Of a stretch of 64,000 nucleotides of DNA, positions 16,113-25,196 are shown one piece after another. The DNA is from Gracilimonas sp031581265. Its GTDB lineage: Bacteria; Bacteroidota; Rhodothermia; Balneolales; Balneolaceae. The stretch is taken from positions 14,892-78,891 of the forward strand of contig NZ_JAVLBQ010000011.1 of the NCBI RefSeq assembly GCF_031581265.1. The letters are read 5' to 3'. Position numbers and translations under genes: made by a program. The notes below the pieces were generated by a model. It was not told where the DNA came from. It saw only the letters and a list, made by a program, of their open reading frames with translations, and searched no databases. Every line of letters begins with the position of its first letter. Position 1 is the stretch's first letter.

Positions 16113-18533
16113 CTATTTAATAAGCTGCATCTTCAACTCATCGGTAAACGCTTTACCTGATGTTCCAACAGCTTGCATGCGGGCAATATATACGCCGCTT
16201 GAAAGGCCGGAGCCGTCAAATTCTACCTGATGAAAGCCCGCCTGCATGGTCTTATTGGTTAGCGTTGCCACTTGCTGCCCCATTATGTTGTACACCTGTA
16301 TGCTTACCTCCGCCTGTTCACGCAAAGCAAACTTAACCTGGGTGGACGGGTTAAACGGGTTCGGGTAGTTTTGCTGCAAGGCAAACTCCTCCGGAGTGGC
16401 ATCCGTTATTTCCGGGCGTTGTTTGTGTTGGGAGATACCGTCTATCCACTGCGTATAACCCGACAACCCGGATGCTGCACTATCGGTACTAACGGCTTTA
16501 ACTGCATACCTCCATTCATAAATATGTTGCATGGGATTCATGAACAAGTTGGTATCTGTGTAGGAACTGGAGGTAGAGGATGCGAGGAGGGTTTCCGGGA
16601 AAATAATCCCATCGCTTATCCGCTTTTTCTGGCGCCAAACTTCATAGTAACCAATATAGGGCTCCGGGTTATCATCCCAGTCTATATTGGGGTTACTAAA
16701 ACCGGTTGGGTTGGTGATGGTGACATTGGTTGGGGATGAGGGGGCTGGAAATGAAGGCGCTGTTATCCCATGATTTTGAGCTGCATCAATAATTTCATCC
16801 GCATGTGCACCATAATAAAGAATTTGATCTGCATTCATCATATTTTGCATGAATTCATCAAATGTATCCGCTTGAGGAGTGAGTTGCAGCGCCTTAAATA
16901 CAAGTTTGTCTGCTATAGTTGATCCAACCTCTTCTCGTACATCCCAAGCAGCACCGCCAATAACCTGACCATTCCAGTGTACTGGATCAAATGCAAATTC
17001 ATCATAGCTAAAATTATTATCTAATGTTCTAGTACCACCTACACTTTCTGCGTGATCAGGATCGTTTGTGAGCGTAGAGGCAAAATAATCTGCAATGCCT
17101 TCATCTATTGATGTTCGGACTCCACCACCGGTCCAACCATCATAAATATGATGAATGACATTATGTGTATACTCGTGATAAACGACATCACTAGCTTGTG
17201 CCCATTTTTCTCCATCTTGAGAACCAAACATAATCTTCGTCCCATCGGCTGAGCCATTGGTTCCGGAACCAAAATTTATTGCAGCCTCCATCTGATAATC
17301 CATTCCATTATAGTTATGACTGTTTTTAAAATAATCATGGATTAAGGTCACATGATATTTTACATTTGAGGCATCTCCTGCACCAAAATCGGCATTTACT
17401 TGTACACTTGATCCTGGGGTATATGAATGTACTTGTTTAATAGGTTCTGTATTTATTGGATTAACGATAGTTTGGTCTTTTTCTGTAACTTTTACCCAAT
17501 CATTTTGAAGAGGAATGTGAATGTAATGTGTTGAAAAAGAGGAAGTATAATTTATTGAATAATCGCCGTTGCTATCCGAATCTCCCTGATCAAGTGGCCG
17601 ACCAATCGAGTCATACACTTTTATCCCAGTTATCTCAAAATTAGTACTTACAGGAGTATCAGAATAATCCTCTGGAAAATAATCACCTGTAACAGTTCCG
17701 TTAACATTATAATTTAGGATTAATTTTTGTTGTGTGTGTACCTGTAAGATATCTGTATTTGATTTAGATGTGGTTGTATCTGTTTTAATAGAAATATATT
17801 TATCAGACCTTTTCGGAACTGAAGTATTATCTTTTGAAATTTCCTGCTCAGCCAAGTAATTTAAATGCTCTACTATTTTTCCATTTGTAGCATCCACAAA
17901 ATAAACCCAATTTTTTAATTGCTTCCGTGAAGATAAATGCACTTTCCATGTTAGGTAAAAAGTTATAACACTGTCTTCGATCATTGGATATATGGTTAGT
18001 GTACCAGGCTCCAATATTTGAGAGGAATCTGCCCCAAATGCATTTTGTGCCGTTTGTAGTGCCGCCTGTTTTGAAACTTTGGGAGTTTTAGGGACCTCAA
18101 TATCTTGATAAGTATCTGTCCCTAAAGCTACAATATCTCCACTTTGGTCAACAGTGTATCCAATTTGAGTCCCTAATACCGGAATATCATTGACTGTTTG
18201 CTGATATGAAACAAACCATAATTGACCATCGGTATCAACTTTTCGAAGTTTTACCTCATTAGGATCAATCTTAAGAATGTCCTTGTAATCAAAAAAGAGT
18301 TTTGATGACAGGGTTTGTATAGATGATTTAGTTAGCCCTTCTCGTTGAATACCTAAAAGGCTAATATTTGGCATTTGTCCATACACCCGTTGAGAAAAAT
18401 CTGTGCTCGAATTTGTGTGTACAATTAAATGGTTTCCGTATTTATCAATTACGGGTTTTCTTGCTTCCTGAGCTACAGACAAGGTTGTCATTATCAGTGC
18501 AATTATAGCTGTACCAATTATACTTTTGTTCAT
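16113..18533 (-). CDS. Secreted thermolysin/fungalysin-type metalloprotease with T9SS sorting domain
   Basis: 806 aa. Signal peptide (residues 1-21), then an FTP/PepSY-type propeptide to about residue 230. The gluzincin active site is HEYTH at 453-457, with the third zinc ligand Glu at about 478 in DEGIADYF. A fibronectin-III-like module spans about 605-695. The last 80 residues are a type IX secretion sorting domain, starting with FALQQNYPNPFNPSTQ and ending in SGVYIARMQ. The enzyme is made as an inactive precursor, crosses the outer membrane by T9SS and digests extracellular protein. An 85-nt multi-hairpin element sits 59 bases before the ATG. Whether the family is M4 or M36 is not certain. 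Confidence 0.9.
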   Translation of the reverse strand: MNKSIIGTAIIALIMTTLSVAQEARKPVIDKYGNHLIVHTNSSTDFSQRVYGQMPNISLLGIQREGLTKSSIQTLSSKLFFDYKDILKIDPNEVKLRKVDTDGQLWFVSYQQTVNDIPVLGTQIGYTVDQSGDIVALGTDTYQDIEVPKTPKVSKQAALQTAQNAFGADSSQILEPGTLTIYPMIEDSVITFYLTWKVHLSSRKQLKNWVYFVDATNGKIVEHLNYLAEQEISKDNTSVPKRSDKYISIKTDTTTSKSNTDILQVHTQQKLILNYNVNGTVTGDYFPEDYSDTPVSTNFEITGIKVYDSIGRPLDQGDSDSNGDYSINYTSSFSTHYIHIPLQNDWVKVTEKDQTIVNPINTEPIKQVHSYTPGSSVQVNADFGAGDASNVKYHVTLIHDYFKNSHNYNGMDYQMEAAINFGSGTNGSADGTKIMFGSQDGEKWAQASDVVYHEYTHNVIHHIYDGWTGGGVRTSIDEGIADYFASTLTNDPDHAESVGGTRTLDNNFSYDEFAFDPVHWNGQVIGGAAWDVREEVGSTIADKLVFKALQLTPQADTFDEFMQNMMNADQILYYGAHADEIIDAAQNHGITAPSFPAPSSPTNVTITNPTGFSNPNIDWDDNPEPYIGYYEVWRQKKRISDGIIFPETLLASSTSSSYTDTNLFMNPMQHIYEWRYAVKAVSTDSAASGLSGYTQWIDGISQHKQRPEITDATPEEFALQQNYPNPFNPSTQVKFALREQAEVSIQVYNIMGQQVATLTNKTMQAGFHQVEFDGSGLSSGVYIARMQAVGTSGKAFTDELKMQLIK

Positions 18534-18592
18534 AATTTGTTACCTTTAATTTTTATTTTTGGTGATTAGCCCGAATTATTTTGTAGATATAA

Positions 18593-18677
18593 AAAGCCCT
18601 TGCAGGATGTAATATCCTGGAATGAATATCCCGGGCCGGGGATTTATTTTTTCCTGCTATGCAGGGACAAGGGCTTT
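18593..18677 (-). ncRNA. Cloverleaf-like structured element between two exported-protein genes
   Basis: A 10-bp perfect outer stem (AAAGCCCTTG at 18593-18602 with CAAGGGCTTT at 18668-18677) encloses three separate hairpins: CAGGAT/ATCCTG (18603-18619), ATCCC/GGGAT (18628-18643) and CCTGC/GCAGG (18653-18665). The element is flanked on the minus strand by a T run after the outer stem, so it may also terminate the upstream PD40 gene. It could equally be a 5' leader of the metalloprotease or a dispersed repeat. It does not match any tRNA. Confidence 0.5.
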
Positions 18678-18708
18678 CTTTATTATTTGTTGCTTTTTTT
18701 GATTAGTA

Positions 18709-19713
18709 TCACCTCCTCCAGCTTTGTGCTTGAAGAAATACATCTTTAAAGGGTGTGATATTTTTCACACCTGTTCCATCAGCATTTATTATAAATATTC
18801 TGTGTCCATCAGCATTCTGATTATAACAGTCTAACAGAATTTGTTTATTGTCCTGAGACCACGCGATTGGTGCAGAAAATTGACACATTCCGTTGGTTAG
18901 ATTAGACCGTCTTGTTCCATCTGAATTTATTATATAAACATCTCGGTTTTGGCTTTTGTTTACATATATATATGCAATTTTACTTTCACTTTGAGAATAA
19001 GCAGGATGTTGCCATTTTTCTCCAGGTTCTCCCCAAGATTTCAAAATTTCTCCATCCAAATCTACAAGCACTAATCTTGTGTACTGGATCCCCTGCCCAC
19101 TGGAATCCTGTGCAGAGTAATCAACTACTACACCCCAGAAAGCGTCACTATCACTTGACCAATCATAAGTTCCTTCGGTAAGGTCAATAGTCTTTGTGAT
19201 TCTCTTTTCGTTAGTTCCATCTAAATTAATCAGGAATACGTCATAATTACCAAATGATTCAGGTGCCATAAGCCTTGAAAAAATTATCTTTTTAGAATTA
19301 GGCTTCCAAGTTATCCCCAATGCTCCCGCATAGTTTAAAGCTCCCCTTACAGAGTCCTGTACAGTTATCCATTGTGGTGTTAGCTGATATCGATTGCTCC
19401 CATCCGCATCCATAATAAAAACAGCACGCCTGTACTCTGAGTAATCATTTGAGTCTCCCACCTCAGAAATGACCGCGATCTTTTGCCCATCCGGAGACCA
19501 TTTGGCTTCATAGATAGGAAAGTTTGGATCATTGGTCAGTTGTGTAATGTTATTTCCGTCTTCGTCCATGCTATATAATTGGTTGGTACCACTCTCATCA
19601 GAAATAAATAGAATGGGTCCTGCATCAAATGTTTTATCATCACTTTCCAACACACCACAGCCAGAAAACAGAAACACTGTACCAAATAAAATAAGCTGTA
19701 TTACTTTTTTCAT
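18709..19713 (-). CDS. PD40/TolB-like beta-propeller lipoprotein
   Basis: 334 aa from the ATG at 19713; the longer frame adds a basic tail before the true signal sequence. Lipobox FSGC, then GVLESDD. At least five blades of the WD40-like PD40 type are visible, each with a form of NQLYSMDEDGNNITQLT and a WSPDGQKIAV or WKPNSKKIIF strand. TolB-type propellers bind protein partners or glycans at the envelope. It precedes the metalloprotease gene in the same direction with the structured element between them. Confidence 0.82.
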   Translation of the reverse strand: MKKVIQLILFGTVFLFSGCGVLESDDKTFDAGPILFISDESGTNQLYSMDEDGNNITQLTNDPNFPIYEAKWSPDGQKIAVISEVGDSNDYSEYRRAVFIMDADGSNRYQLTPQWITVQDSVRGALNYAGALGITWKPNSKKIIFSRLMAPESFGNYDVFLINLDGTNEKRITKTIDLTEGTYDWSSDSDAFWGVVVDYSAQDSSGQGIQYTRLVLVDLDGEILKSWGEPGEKWQHPAYSQSESKIAYIYVNKSQNRDVYIINSDGTRRSNLTNGMCQFSAPIAWSQDNKQILLDCYNQNADGHRIFIINADGTGVKNITPFKDVFLQAQSWRR

Positions 19714-19914
19714 ACTTCTCTTATCTATTTTTTTTTTGACTTTAGATCTATGTAATAGAGTCATAACTTAGCCAAATGTTACAAAATAATTTCAGATTTT
19801 TTTTATTTGTTGCCACAATGAGGTCTCGCTAAAAAAGATTTTTAAAGCAAAAAACCAAGTGTTTTTTCCAGCATATTTGCTCCAAAATGTCCAAAGAACG
19901 CTTTCGGGAGAGTC

Positions 19915-19975
19915 AACTTTAGCCCTTTTTTCGTAGCCAAGAACTTTTGGTTCTTTTGTCGGCACAAAAGAACAA
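19915..19975. repeat. Right end of repeat D plus hairpin E
   Basis: CTTTAGCCCTTTTTTCG matches the right end of the 139-bp repeat D found at 49.6 and 54.6 kb. It is followed by hairpin E: arm GTTCTTTTGT (19950-19959), loop CGGC, arm ACAAAAGAAC (19964-19973). The left half of repeat D is not recognisable here. An alternative stem AAGAAC/GTTCTT just upstream would compete with hairpin E. The rest of the 267-base gap to 19980 holds nothing I can name. Confidence 0.6.
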
Positions 19976-19980
19976 CACCG

Positions 19981-20373
19981 CTACTGACTTTTCCGCGTCT
20001 GCCAATCTCTGTAATTCAAAAAGATGGAAATGAGAAAAGCCCCAACTCCCAATCCTGCCACCAATACATCTACTACCAATGAATCCCAGCTAAACCAGAA
20101 AATTTGATCTAAATAATATTTGATGTAGGAAAGAGGCAAATCCGTCTCTCCAAGCTTTCGTTTTATCTGCCAGTGCCAATCGGTGCAGGGACAATATCCC
20201 CAGCCGTAGAAAAAGCCGAGTCCAACCCAAGAGAAAATGGTAGCAGAAATAACGTATAGATGAAGCCGCCGGGTTTTTTGCCAAATCCAGCCGGTAAGAT
20301 TAAATGCAATCAGGCTGAAGTGGAAGATTACAAAAAGGTAGTCCAGTGCGTGATATAAAAGCTGATCATCCAT
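19981..20373 (-). CDS. DUF2784 membrane protein
   Basis: 130 aa with three or four hydrophobic segments (about residues 10-30, 40-60, 90-118). The Cys pair in GYCPCTDWHWQIK and the motif FNLTGWIW are typical of DUF2784, a small inner-membrane family of unknown function. It lies 9 bases after the enoyl-CoA hydratase gene on the minus strand, so the two are probably co-transcribed. Confidence 0.82.
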   Translation of the reverse strand: MDDQLLYHALDYLFVIFHFSLIAFNLTGWIWQKTRRLHLYVISATIFSWVGLGFFYGWGYCPCTDWHWQIKRKLGETDLPLSYIKYYLDQIFWFSWDSLVVDVLVAGLGVGAFLISIFLNYRDWQTRKSQ

Positions 20374-20382
20374 ATTTTTGTT

Positions 20383-21147
20383 TTACTTCGATCTCTTCTT
20401 CATAAACTTTTCTACCCGGTTGATATGCTGCTCATCCACCCACAATTTTGAGAAAGGTTCTACTTCTGCATCCAGGGCTTCTTTACGGTTTGCTGCTGAA
20501 TATCGGTCTGCGCCTTCTTTTATGATCTGAATGAACTTCCGGTCGTTTTTGGTCAGGTTTTCCGTCCATTCCAATACTTCTTTTTGCAATGACTCTCCTG
20601 GCAAAATATGCTCTATCAATCCATGTGCTAATACTTGGTGGGCATCCGTCACTACAGATTTCCCCAACCATTCCAGGGCTTTGGCTCTTCCCACTTTTTC
20701 TACCAGTCGGGTTAGTCCGCCCCAGCCGGGTACCAGGTAAAAGCGTCCCTGGGTAAACCCAAATTTCACCCCGGGTTTAGATAAACGAAAATCAAAAGCC
20801 AGCATGAGCTCTATGCCGCCACCGTAGGCGTCTCCGTTTACGACAGCTATTGTCCAACAGGGCAGTTGCTCTATCCGGAGCAATAAATCCTGCATTCGCT
20901 TTGCTTTGCCTACCGCCTTTTCTTTGGACTTAATAGTATGAAATTTTTTAAGGTCGCCACCCGACACAAAGAACTTTTCCCCGGCTCCACTTAAAATAAA
21001 AACCCTGATACGTTCGTCATTTTCTATTTCCTTGACCAAATCTTCCAGCTGTTGCATCACCTCAAAATCAATCGCGTTCAGGGCTTTGGGGCGATTGATG
21101 TTTGCCCATAAAATATGATCGGAAATTCGCTCTTTTTCTAACACCAT
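20383..21147 (-). CDS. Enoyl-CoA hydratase/isomerase family protein
   Basis: 254 aa, normal crotonase length. The oxyanion-hole segments are SGAGEKFFVSGGDLKKF (residues 53-69) and NGDAYGGGIELMLAFDFR (104-121). The second of the two usual catalytic acids is not obvious: the region after GGG reads FGFTQGRFYLVPGWGGLTRL, so the reaction could be hydration, isomerisation or something else. It acts on acyl-CoA thioesters in the cytoplasm. It starts the short operon with the DUF2784 gene. Confidence 0.85.
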   Translation of the reverse strand: MVLEKERISDHILWANINRPKALNAIDFEVMQQLEDLVKEIENDERIRVFILSGAGEKFFVSGGDLKKFHTIKSKEKAVGKAKRMQDLLLRIEQLPCWTIAVVNGDAYGGGIELMLAFDFRLSKPGVKFGFTQGRFYLVPGWGGLTRLVEKVGRAKALEWLGKSVVTDAHQVLAHGLIEHILPGESLQKEVLEWTENLTKNDRKFIQIIKEGADRYSAANRKEALDAEVEPFSKLWVDEQHINRVEKFMKKRSK

Positions 21148-21231
21148 GTTTTTCTTTTCAAAATAGAAAAATGAGAGATGTTTATATGTGAAAGTTTCTT
21201 TCGAAAATTTCAGAAATGGAGGAAAGTAAAT

Positions 21232-21573
21232 CTATAATTTAAACGGCTGCTTTGAATTTTTCTCCAGCCAGTCGAGGTATTCTTCATTACCCTCATCTTC
21301 AGTGATAGTAAGTGAAATTACCGCAGGCACTTCATAACTGTGCATTTCTTTGATGCGCCGGGTCACTTTTTTAACTCGGGAGTAGTGTGTTTTTATGATA
21401 AGGACACACTCATTGTCTTCCTGTATTTCACCCTTCCATTTATAAATGGAATTCATCCCGTCTATAATATTGGCACAGGCAGCGAGGTTTTCCTCAACCA
21501 GTGCACGGCCAATCTTTCGGGCTTCTTCAATATCGGGCGTTGTAACGTAAATCAGACGTAAATTTCTATACAT
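21232..21573 (-). CDS. cutA: CutA divalent-cation tolerance protein
   Basis: 113 aa, the standard size. Conserved CutA features are VTTPDIEEARKIGRALVEENLAACAN, the SIYKWKGEIQEDNE strand pair and EVPAVISL. CutA forms a very stable PII-like trimer in the cytoplasm and is associated with copper tolerance in E. coli, though its direct role is unsettled. It is monocistronic, divergent from tRNA-Leu. Confidence 0.92.
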   Translation of the reverse strand: MYRNLRLIYVTTPDIEEARKIGRALVEENLAACANIIDGMNSIYKWKGEIQEDNECVLIIKTHYSRVKKVTRRIKEMHSYEVPAVISLTITEDEGNEEYLDWLEKNSKQPFKL

Positions 21574-21681
21574 GATGATCTAAAATTCTTTATTTCAACA
21601 CTCAATATCCAATTCTTTTTGACTATGATTTTCCTCCTTCAACCAAATGTAATTTGTCTGCCACTTTCTTGTTCAATTAGG

Positions 21682-21712
21682 TTGAATTCAGAAATTGAAA
21701 CCTTTATCTTTG
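21682..21712 (+). promoter_or_regulatory. Bacteroidota-type promoter of tRNA-Leu
   Basis: TTG at 21682-21684 and TATCTTTG at 21705-21712 (consensus TAnnTTTG) are separated by 20 bases. They lie about 17 bases before the tRNA. The same TATCTTTG box precedes tRNA-Lys on the other strand. Confidence 0.75.
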
Positions 21713-21728
21713 TAAGCTCTGAAATTTT

Positions 21729-21812
21729 GCGAGAGTGGCGGAATTGGTAGACGCGCTAGATTTAGGATCTAGTATCTTAACCGATGTGGGGGTTCGAGTC
21801 CCCCCTCTCGTA
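21729..21812 (+). tRNA. tRNA-Leu (anticodon UAG)
   Basis: A complete cloverleaf with the long variable arm of class II tRNAs. Acceptor arm GCGAGAG pairs with CTCTCGT (one G-T pair). The anticodon stem CTAGA/TCTAG encloses the loop TTTAGGA, giving anticodon TAG. The T arm contains GGTTCGAGTCC. CCA is not encoded. It reads CUN leucine codons. It lies just before the tig-clpP-clpX operon. Confidence 0.96.
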
Positions 21813-21880
21813 CTCCTTCCCGGTAATACATTTTGAATACCGATTACTTACTGAATTAAAATAATTAAAGCGGAGAACAC

Positions 21881-23176
21881 GTGGATATTTCTGTAGAAGA
21901 GATCACATCTGTAGATAAAGAAGTCACCCTAAAAGCCAATCGAGAAGATCTTCAAGAGGACTTCGACAAAGCTTACAAAAAATATAAAAACCAAATTCAG
22001 CTGCCGGGATTTCGTCCGGGTAAAGTTCCTATGGGAATCATTAAAAAGCGTTTTGGTGAAGAGATTGAGCAGGAAGAGATAAACAGTATTGTTCAAAATG
22101 TTTTTGAGAAAGAGGTTGTACCTGAGTATAACCCAATTGGCGAAACTGAAATGCTCGACTTCAATTGGGAGAACGACGAGCTGGAAGTGAAATTTAAAAT
22201 CGGCTCAAAACCTGAAGTTGAAGTTGGTGATCTTGCCAAAATTGAAGTGAACAAAATGGTTCACGATGTGACCGATGAAGAGGTTGAAGAAGAAATTGAG
22301 CGTACCCTCGAGCGCCAAGGCAATTGGGAAGATGTTGATGAAGAAGCCACAGAAGATTCCAAGCTGCTCGTGGATGTCGTCACATTAGATGAAGAGGGTA
22401 ACCCGGTTGAAGGTGAAATGGATGAAAATCAGGAAATAGACCTTCGTCAGGATGGCGCTGCTGAATTCCGCGGAGAACTGGTCGGCAAAAAGCCCGGCGA
22501 CATCGTTGATATGGAAATGGGCGAAGGCGATGAAACCGATAGTTTCCGCGTGACCCTCAAGAAAGTTCAGAAGCTTCATAAAGCTGAATTGAATGACGAA
22601 CTTATCGAAGAGCAAAGCAACGGCGAAGCGGATAACGAAGATGAATTCGGCAGTTATATCAAAAGCCGCATGCAAGAATATTATGACAAGACAGCTGAAG
22701 ATTTATTTAAAAATGACGTAGCCGATGCGCTTGTTGAAGCTCATGATTTTGAAGTGCCTGAAACTTTTGTTGCTCAAATTCAAGGTTCTTATGTTGATCA
22801 ACTGAAACAACAGCAAGGCGGGGAATTACCGGCCAACTTTGATGCTGAGCAGTACAAAGCCGGAATGAAGGACCGAGCAGTTCGGGAAGCCAAATGGTCA
22901 TTTATCAGTCAACAACTTCAGGAAGAATTTGAAGATATCGAAATAAAGCCCGAAGATATTGACGAGCATTTAGCGGTACAGGCAGCTCAATACGGAATGC
23001 CTACCGACCAACTGAAGCAGTATTATGCGCAACAGCCCGAAATGCTAGAACAACTGCGAAGCAGTATTCGTGAAAATAAGGTGTTTGATATCCTACAGGA
23101 TAAAGTTAAAATTAACGAAATAGGTAAAGACGCATACCGCGAACAGCAAGAAAAGAAAGACAAAAAGAATAACTAA
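21881..23176 (+). CDS. tig: Trigger factor, ribosome-associated chaperone
   Basis: 431 aa, starting with GTG at 21881; no ATG fits the conserved N terminus. The ribosome-docking signature is GFRPGKVP (residues 46-53). The middle PPIase-like (FKBP) domain spans about 150-240, and the C-terminal helical chaperone arms follow. Trigger factor binds nascent chains at the exit tunnel. The gene starts the tig-clpP-clpX unit, an arrangement common in bacteria that couples folding to proteolysis. The protein is strongly acidic in the middle domain. Confidence 0.95.
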   Translation: MDISVEEITSVDKEVTLKANREDLQEDFDKAYKKYKNQIQLPGFRPGKVPMGIIKKRFGEEIEQEEINSIVQNVFEKEVVPEYNPIGETEMLDFNWENDELEVKFKIGSKPEVEVGDLAKIEVNKMVHDVTDEEVEEEIERTLERQGNWEDVDEEATEDSKLLVDVVTLDEEGNPVEGEMDENQEIDLRQDGAAEFRGELVGKKPGDIVDMEMGEGDETDSFRVTLKKVQKLHKAELNDELIEEQSNGEADNEDEFGSYIKSRMQEYYDKTAEDLFKNDVADALVEAHDFEVPETFVAQIQGSYVDQLKQQQGGELPANFDAEQYKAGMKDRAVREAKWSFISQQLQEEFEDIEIKPEDIDEHLAVQAAQYGMPTDQLKQYYAQQPEMLEQLRSSIRENKVFDILQDKVKINEIGKDAYREQQEKKDKKNN

Positions 23177-23194
23177 TTATTCAATCAGGAAGCC

Positions 23195-23848
23195 ATGATT
23201 ACTAAGCAACCCCTTTTTCAAGATCCTAATTTAGATTCTGTTCAACCGGTTCAAAACAACCTTGTTCCTATGGTTGTGGAAACAACCAGCCGGGGCGAGC
23301 GTGCTTATGATATTTACTCTCGTCTTTTAAAAGATCGTATCGTCATCCTCGGAACTCCGGTTAACGATGCCGTTGCAAGTTCTATAATGGCTCAGCTGCT
23401 TTTCCTGGAAAGTGAAGATCCTGAGAAGGATATCCAGTTTTATATAAATAGTCCTGGTGGCGTTGTTTCAGCAGGGTTGGCTATTTATGATACCATCCAG
23501 CATATCAAATGTGATGTGGCTACCATCTGCATGGGGATGGCTGCAAGTATGGGTGCAGTGCTGTTAACGGCCGGAACTAAAGGCAAAAGAAGCTGTCTTC
23601 CACATGCCCGCGTTATGATTCACCAGCCATTGGGCGGTACTCAGGGACAAGCCAGCGATATTGAAATTGAAGCCCGCGAAATAATCCGTGTTAAAAAGGA
23701 ATTGGGACAAATTATAGCCGACCACAGTGACAACGATGTGGAAAAGGTATTAGAAGATTCTGACCGTAACAAATGGATGACGGCCGATGAAGCTAAAGAC
23801 TACGGATTAGTTGACAATGTGATTGAAAAATCCAAAAATTCTAAATAA
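23195..23848 (+). CDS. clpP: ATP-dependent Clp protease proteolytic subunit
   Basis: 217 aa. The catalytic Ser is in GMAASMGAV (near residue 117), His in MIHQPLGG (near 142) and Asp in the 190s. The first 25 residues form the usual short propeptide region. ClpP assembles into a 14-subunit barrel capped by ClpX, which lies immediately downstream. It starts 18 bases after tig. Confidence 0.97.
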   Translation: MITKQPLFQDPNLDSVQPVQNNLVPMVVETTSRGERAYDIYSRLLKDRIVILGTPVNDAVASSIMAQLLFLESEDPEKDIQFYINSPGGVVSAGLAIYDTIQHIKCDVATICMGMAASMGAVLLTAGTKGKRSCLPHARVMIHQPLGGTQGQASDIEIEAREIIRVKKELGQIIADHSDNDVEKVLEDSDRNKWMTADEAKDYGLVDNVIEKSKNSK

Positions 23849-23876
23849 TCCGCATTTTCATTAAATTAAGCTTGGT

Positions 23877-25130
23877 ATGAGCAAGAAAGATAAAAACAGC
23901 GATATTGTACACTGTTCATTTTGCAGTCGCTCCAGCCTGGAAGTGAACAGCATGGTGGCCGGTCCCGGAGTTTATATTTGTGATCGATGTGTGGAAGATG
24001 CCTCAAGCATCATTGAAAGTGATTTAGCTTCCCTTGCACGTCGAAGAGAGAAAAGCTATAAGCCCCTTCTGAAGCCCGTAGAGATTAAAAGTAAGCTTGA
24101 TGATTATGTAATAGGGCAAGAACTGGCTAAAAAAACCTTATCCGTAGCCGTTTATAATCATTACAAACGAATTTCTTCCGAAAATACTGATCTGGATGAC
24201 ACTCAAATAGAGAAATCAAATATCATGCTGCTGGGGCCTACCGGTAGCGGTAAAACCCTGCTGGCCCGTACATTGGCTCGTATTATTGACGTCCCTTTTA
24301 CTATTGCTGATGCTACTGTTTTAACGGAAGCGGGTTATGTGGGTGAAGATGTGGAAAGTATTCTAAGTAACCTCCTGCAATCGGCCGATTATGATGTAGA
24401 ACGTGCCCGTCGCGGAATCGTCTATATTGATGAGGTGGATAAAGTAGCTCGCAAAAGTGACAATCCCTCCATAACCCGTGATGTTAGTGGTGAAGGTGTA
24501 CAGCAGGCTTTGTTGAAAATTCTGGAAGGTACTGTTGCTAACATTCCGCCAAAAGGAGGACGCAAGCATCCTGAACAAAGTTTTATTCAGCTGGATACGG
24601 CAGATATTTTATTTATTGTAGGCGGAGCCTTCTCCGGGCTGGAAGATATTATTTCTCGTCGATTGTCGACCAGCGTTATGGGCTTCAATACCACTGAGCA
24701 GGTTAAATTCAACAAAGAAGACCCTGCCATTTTCACGCATGTGGAACCGGAAGATCTGCAGCATTATGGGTTGATTCCGGAATTGATTGGTCGGCTTCCC
24801 GTTATCTCGGGTCTCCATGAACTTTCTGATGATGCTATGCTTGAAATTTTGACCAAGCCTAAAAATGCCCTCGTTAAACAGTACACCAAGTTGTTTGACA
24901 TGGAAGATGTTGAACTGGAAATTGAAAAAGAAGCACTTGAGGCTATCGTCAAAAAGGCCAAGGCACGCAAGACCGGTGCCCGCGGTTTACGTTCCATTAT
25001 GGAAGCTTCCATGCTTGATATTATGTTTACACTTCCATCCATGAAGAATATTGCCCGATGTGTAATTACAAAAGATACCATTGAGAAAGAAGCTCCCCCG
25101 GTTTACGAAAAACAAAAAGCTTCAGCTTAA
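23877..25130 (+). CDS. clpX: ATP-dependent Clp protease ATP-binding subunit ClpX
   Basis: 417 aa. The N-terminal zinc-binding domain has CSFCSRS and CDRCV (residues 13-37). Walker A is GPTGSGKT, Walker B IVYIDEVDK, and the pore loop is in the GYVGEDVE segment. The C-terminal sensor motif is GARGLRSIME. ClpX unfolds tagged substrates and feeds them to ClpP. The operon ends at a terminator eight bases downstream. Confidence 0.97.
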   Translation: MSKKDKNSDIVHCSFCSRSSLEVNSMVAGPGVYICDRCVEDASSIIESDLASLARRREKSYKPLLKPVEIKSKLDDYVIGQELAKKTLSVAVYNHYKRISSENTDLDDTQIEKSNIMLLGPTGSGKTLLARTLARIIDVPFTIADATVLTEAGYVGEDVESILSNLLQSADYDVERARRGIVYIDEVDKVARKSDNPSITRDVSGEGVQQALLKILEGTVANIPPKGGRKHPEQSFIQLDTADILFIVGGAFSGLEDIISRRLSTSVMGFNTTEQVKFNKEDPAIFTHVEPEDLQHYGLIPELIGRLPVISGLHELSDDAMLEILTKPKNALVKQYTKLFDMEDVELEIEKEALEAIVKKAKARKTGARGLRSIMEASMLDIMFTLPSMKNIARCVITKDTIEKEAPPVYEKQKASA

Positions 25131-25137
25131 ATACACC

Positions 25138-25166
25138 GCCTGTCTATTTAAAAGACAGGCTTTTTT
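25138..25166 (+). terminator. Rho-independent terminator of tig-clpP-clpX
   Basis: Arms GCCTGTCT (25138-25145) and AGACAGGC (25153-25160) are perfect, with a seven-base loop and six Ts after the stem. Confidence 0.92.
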
Positions 25167-25196
25167 ATTTTTGCCCAAAATGAGTACCCTTCATTC

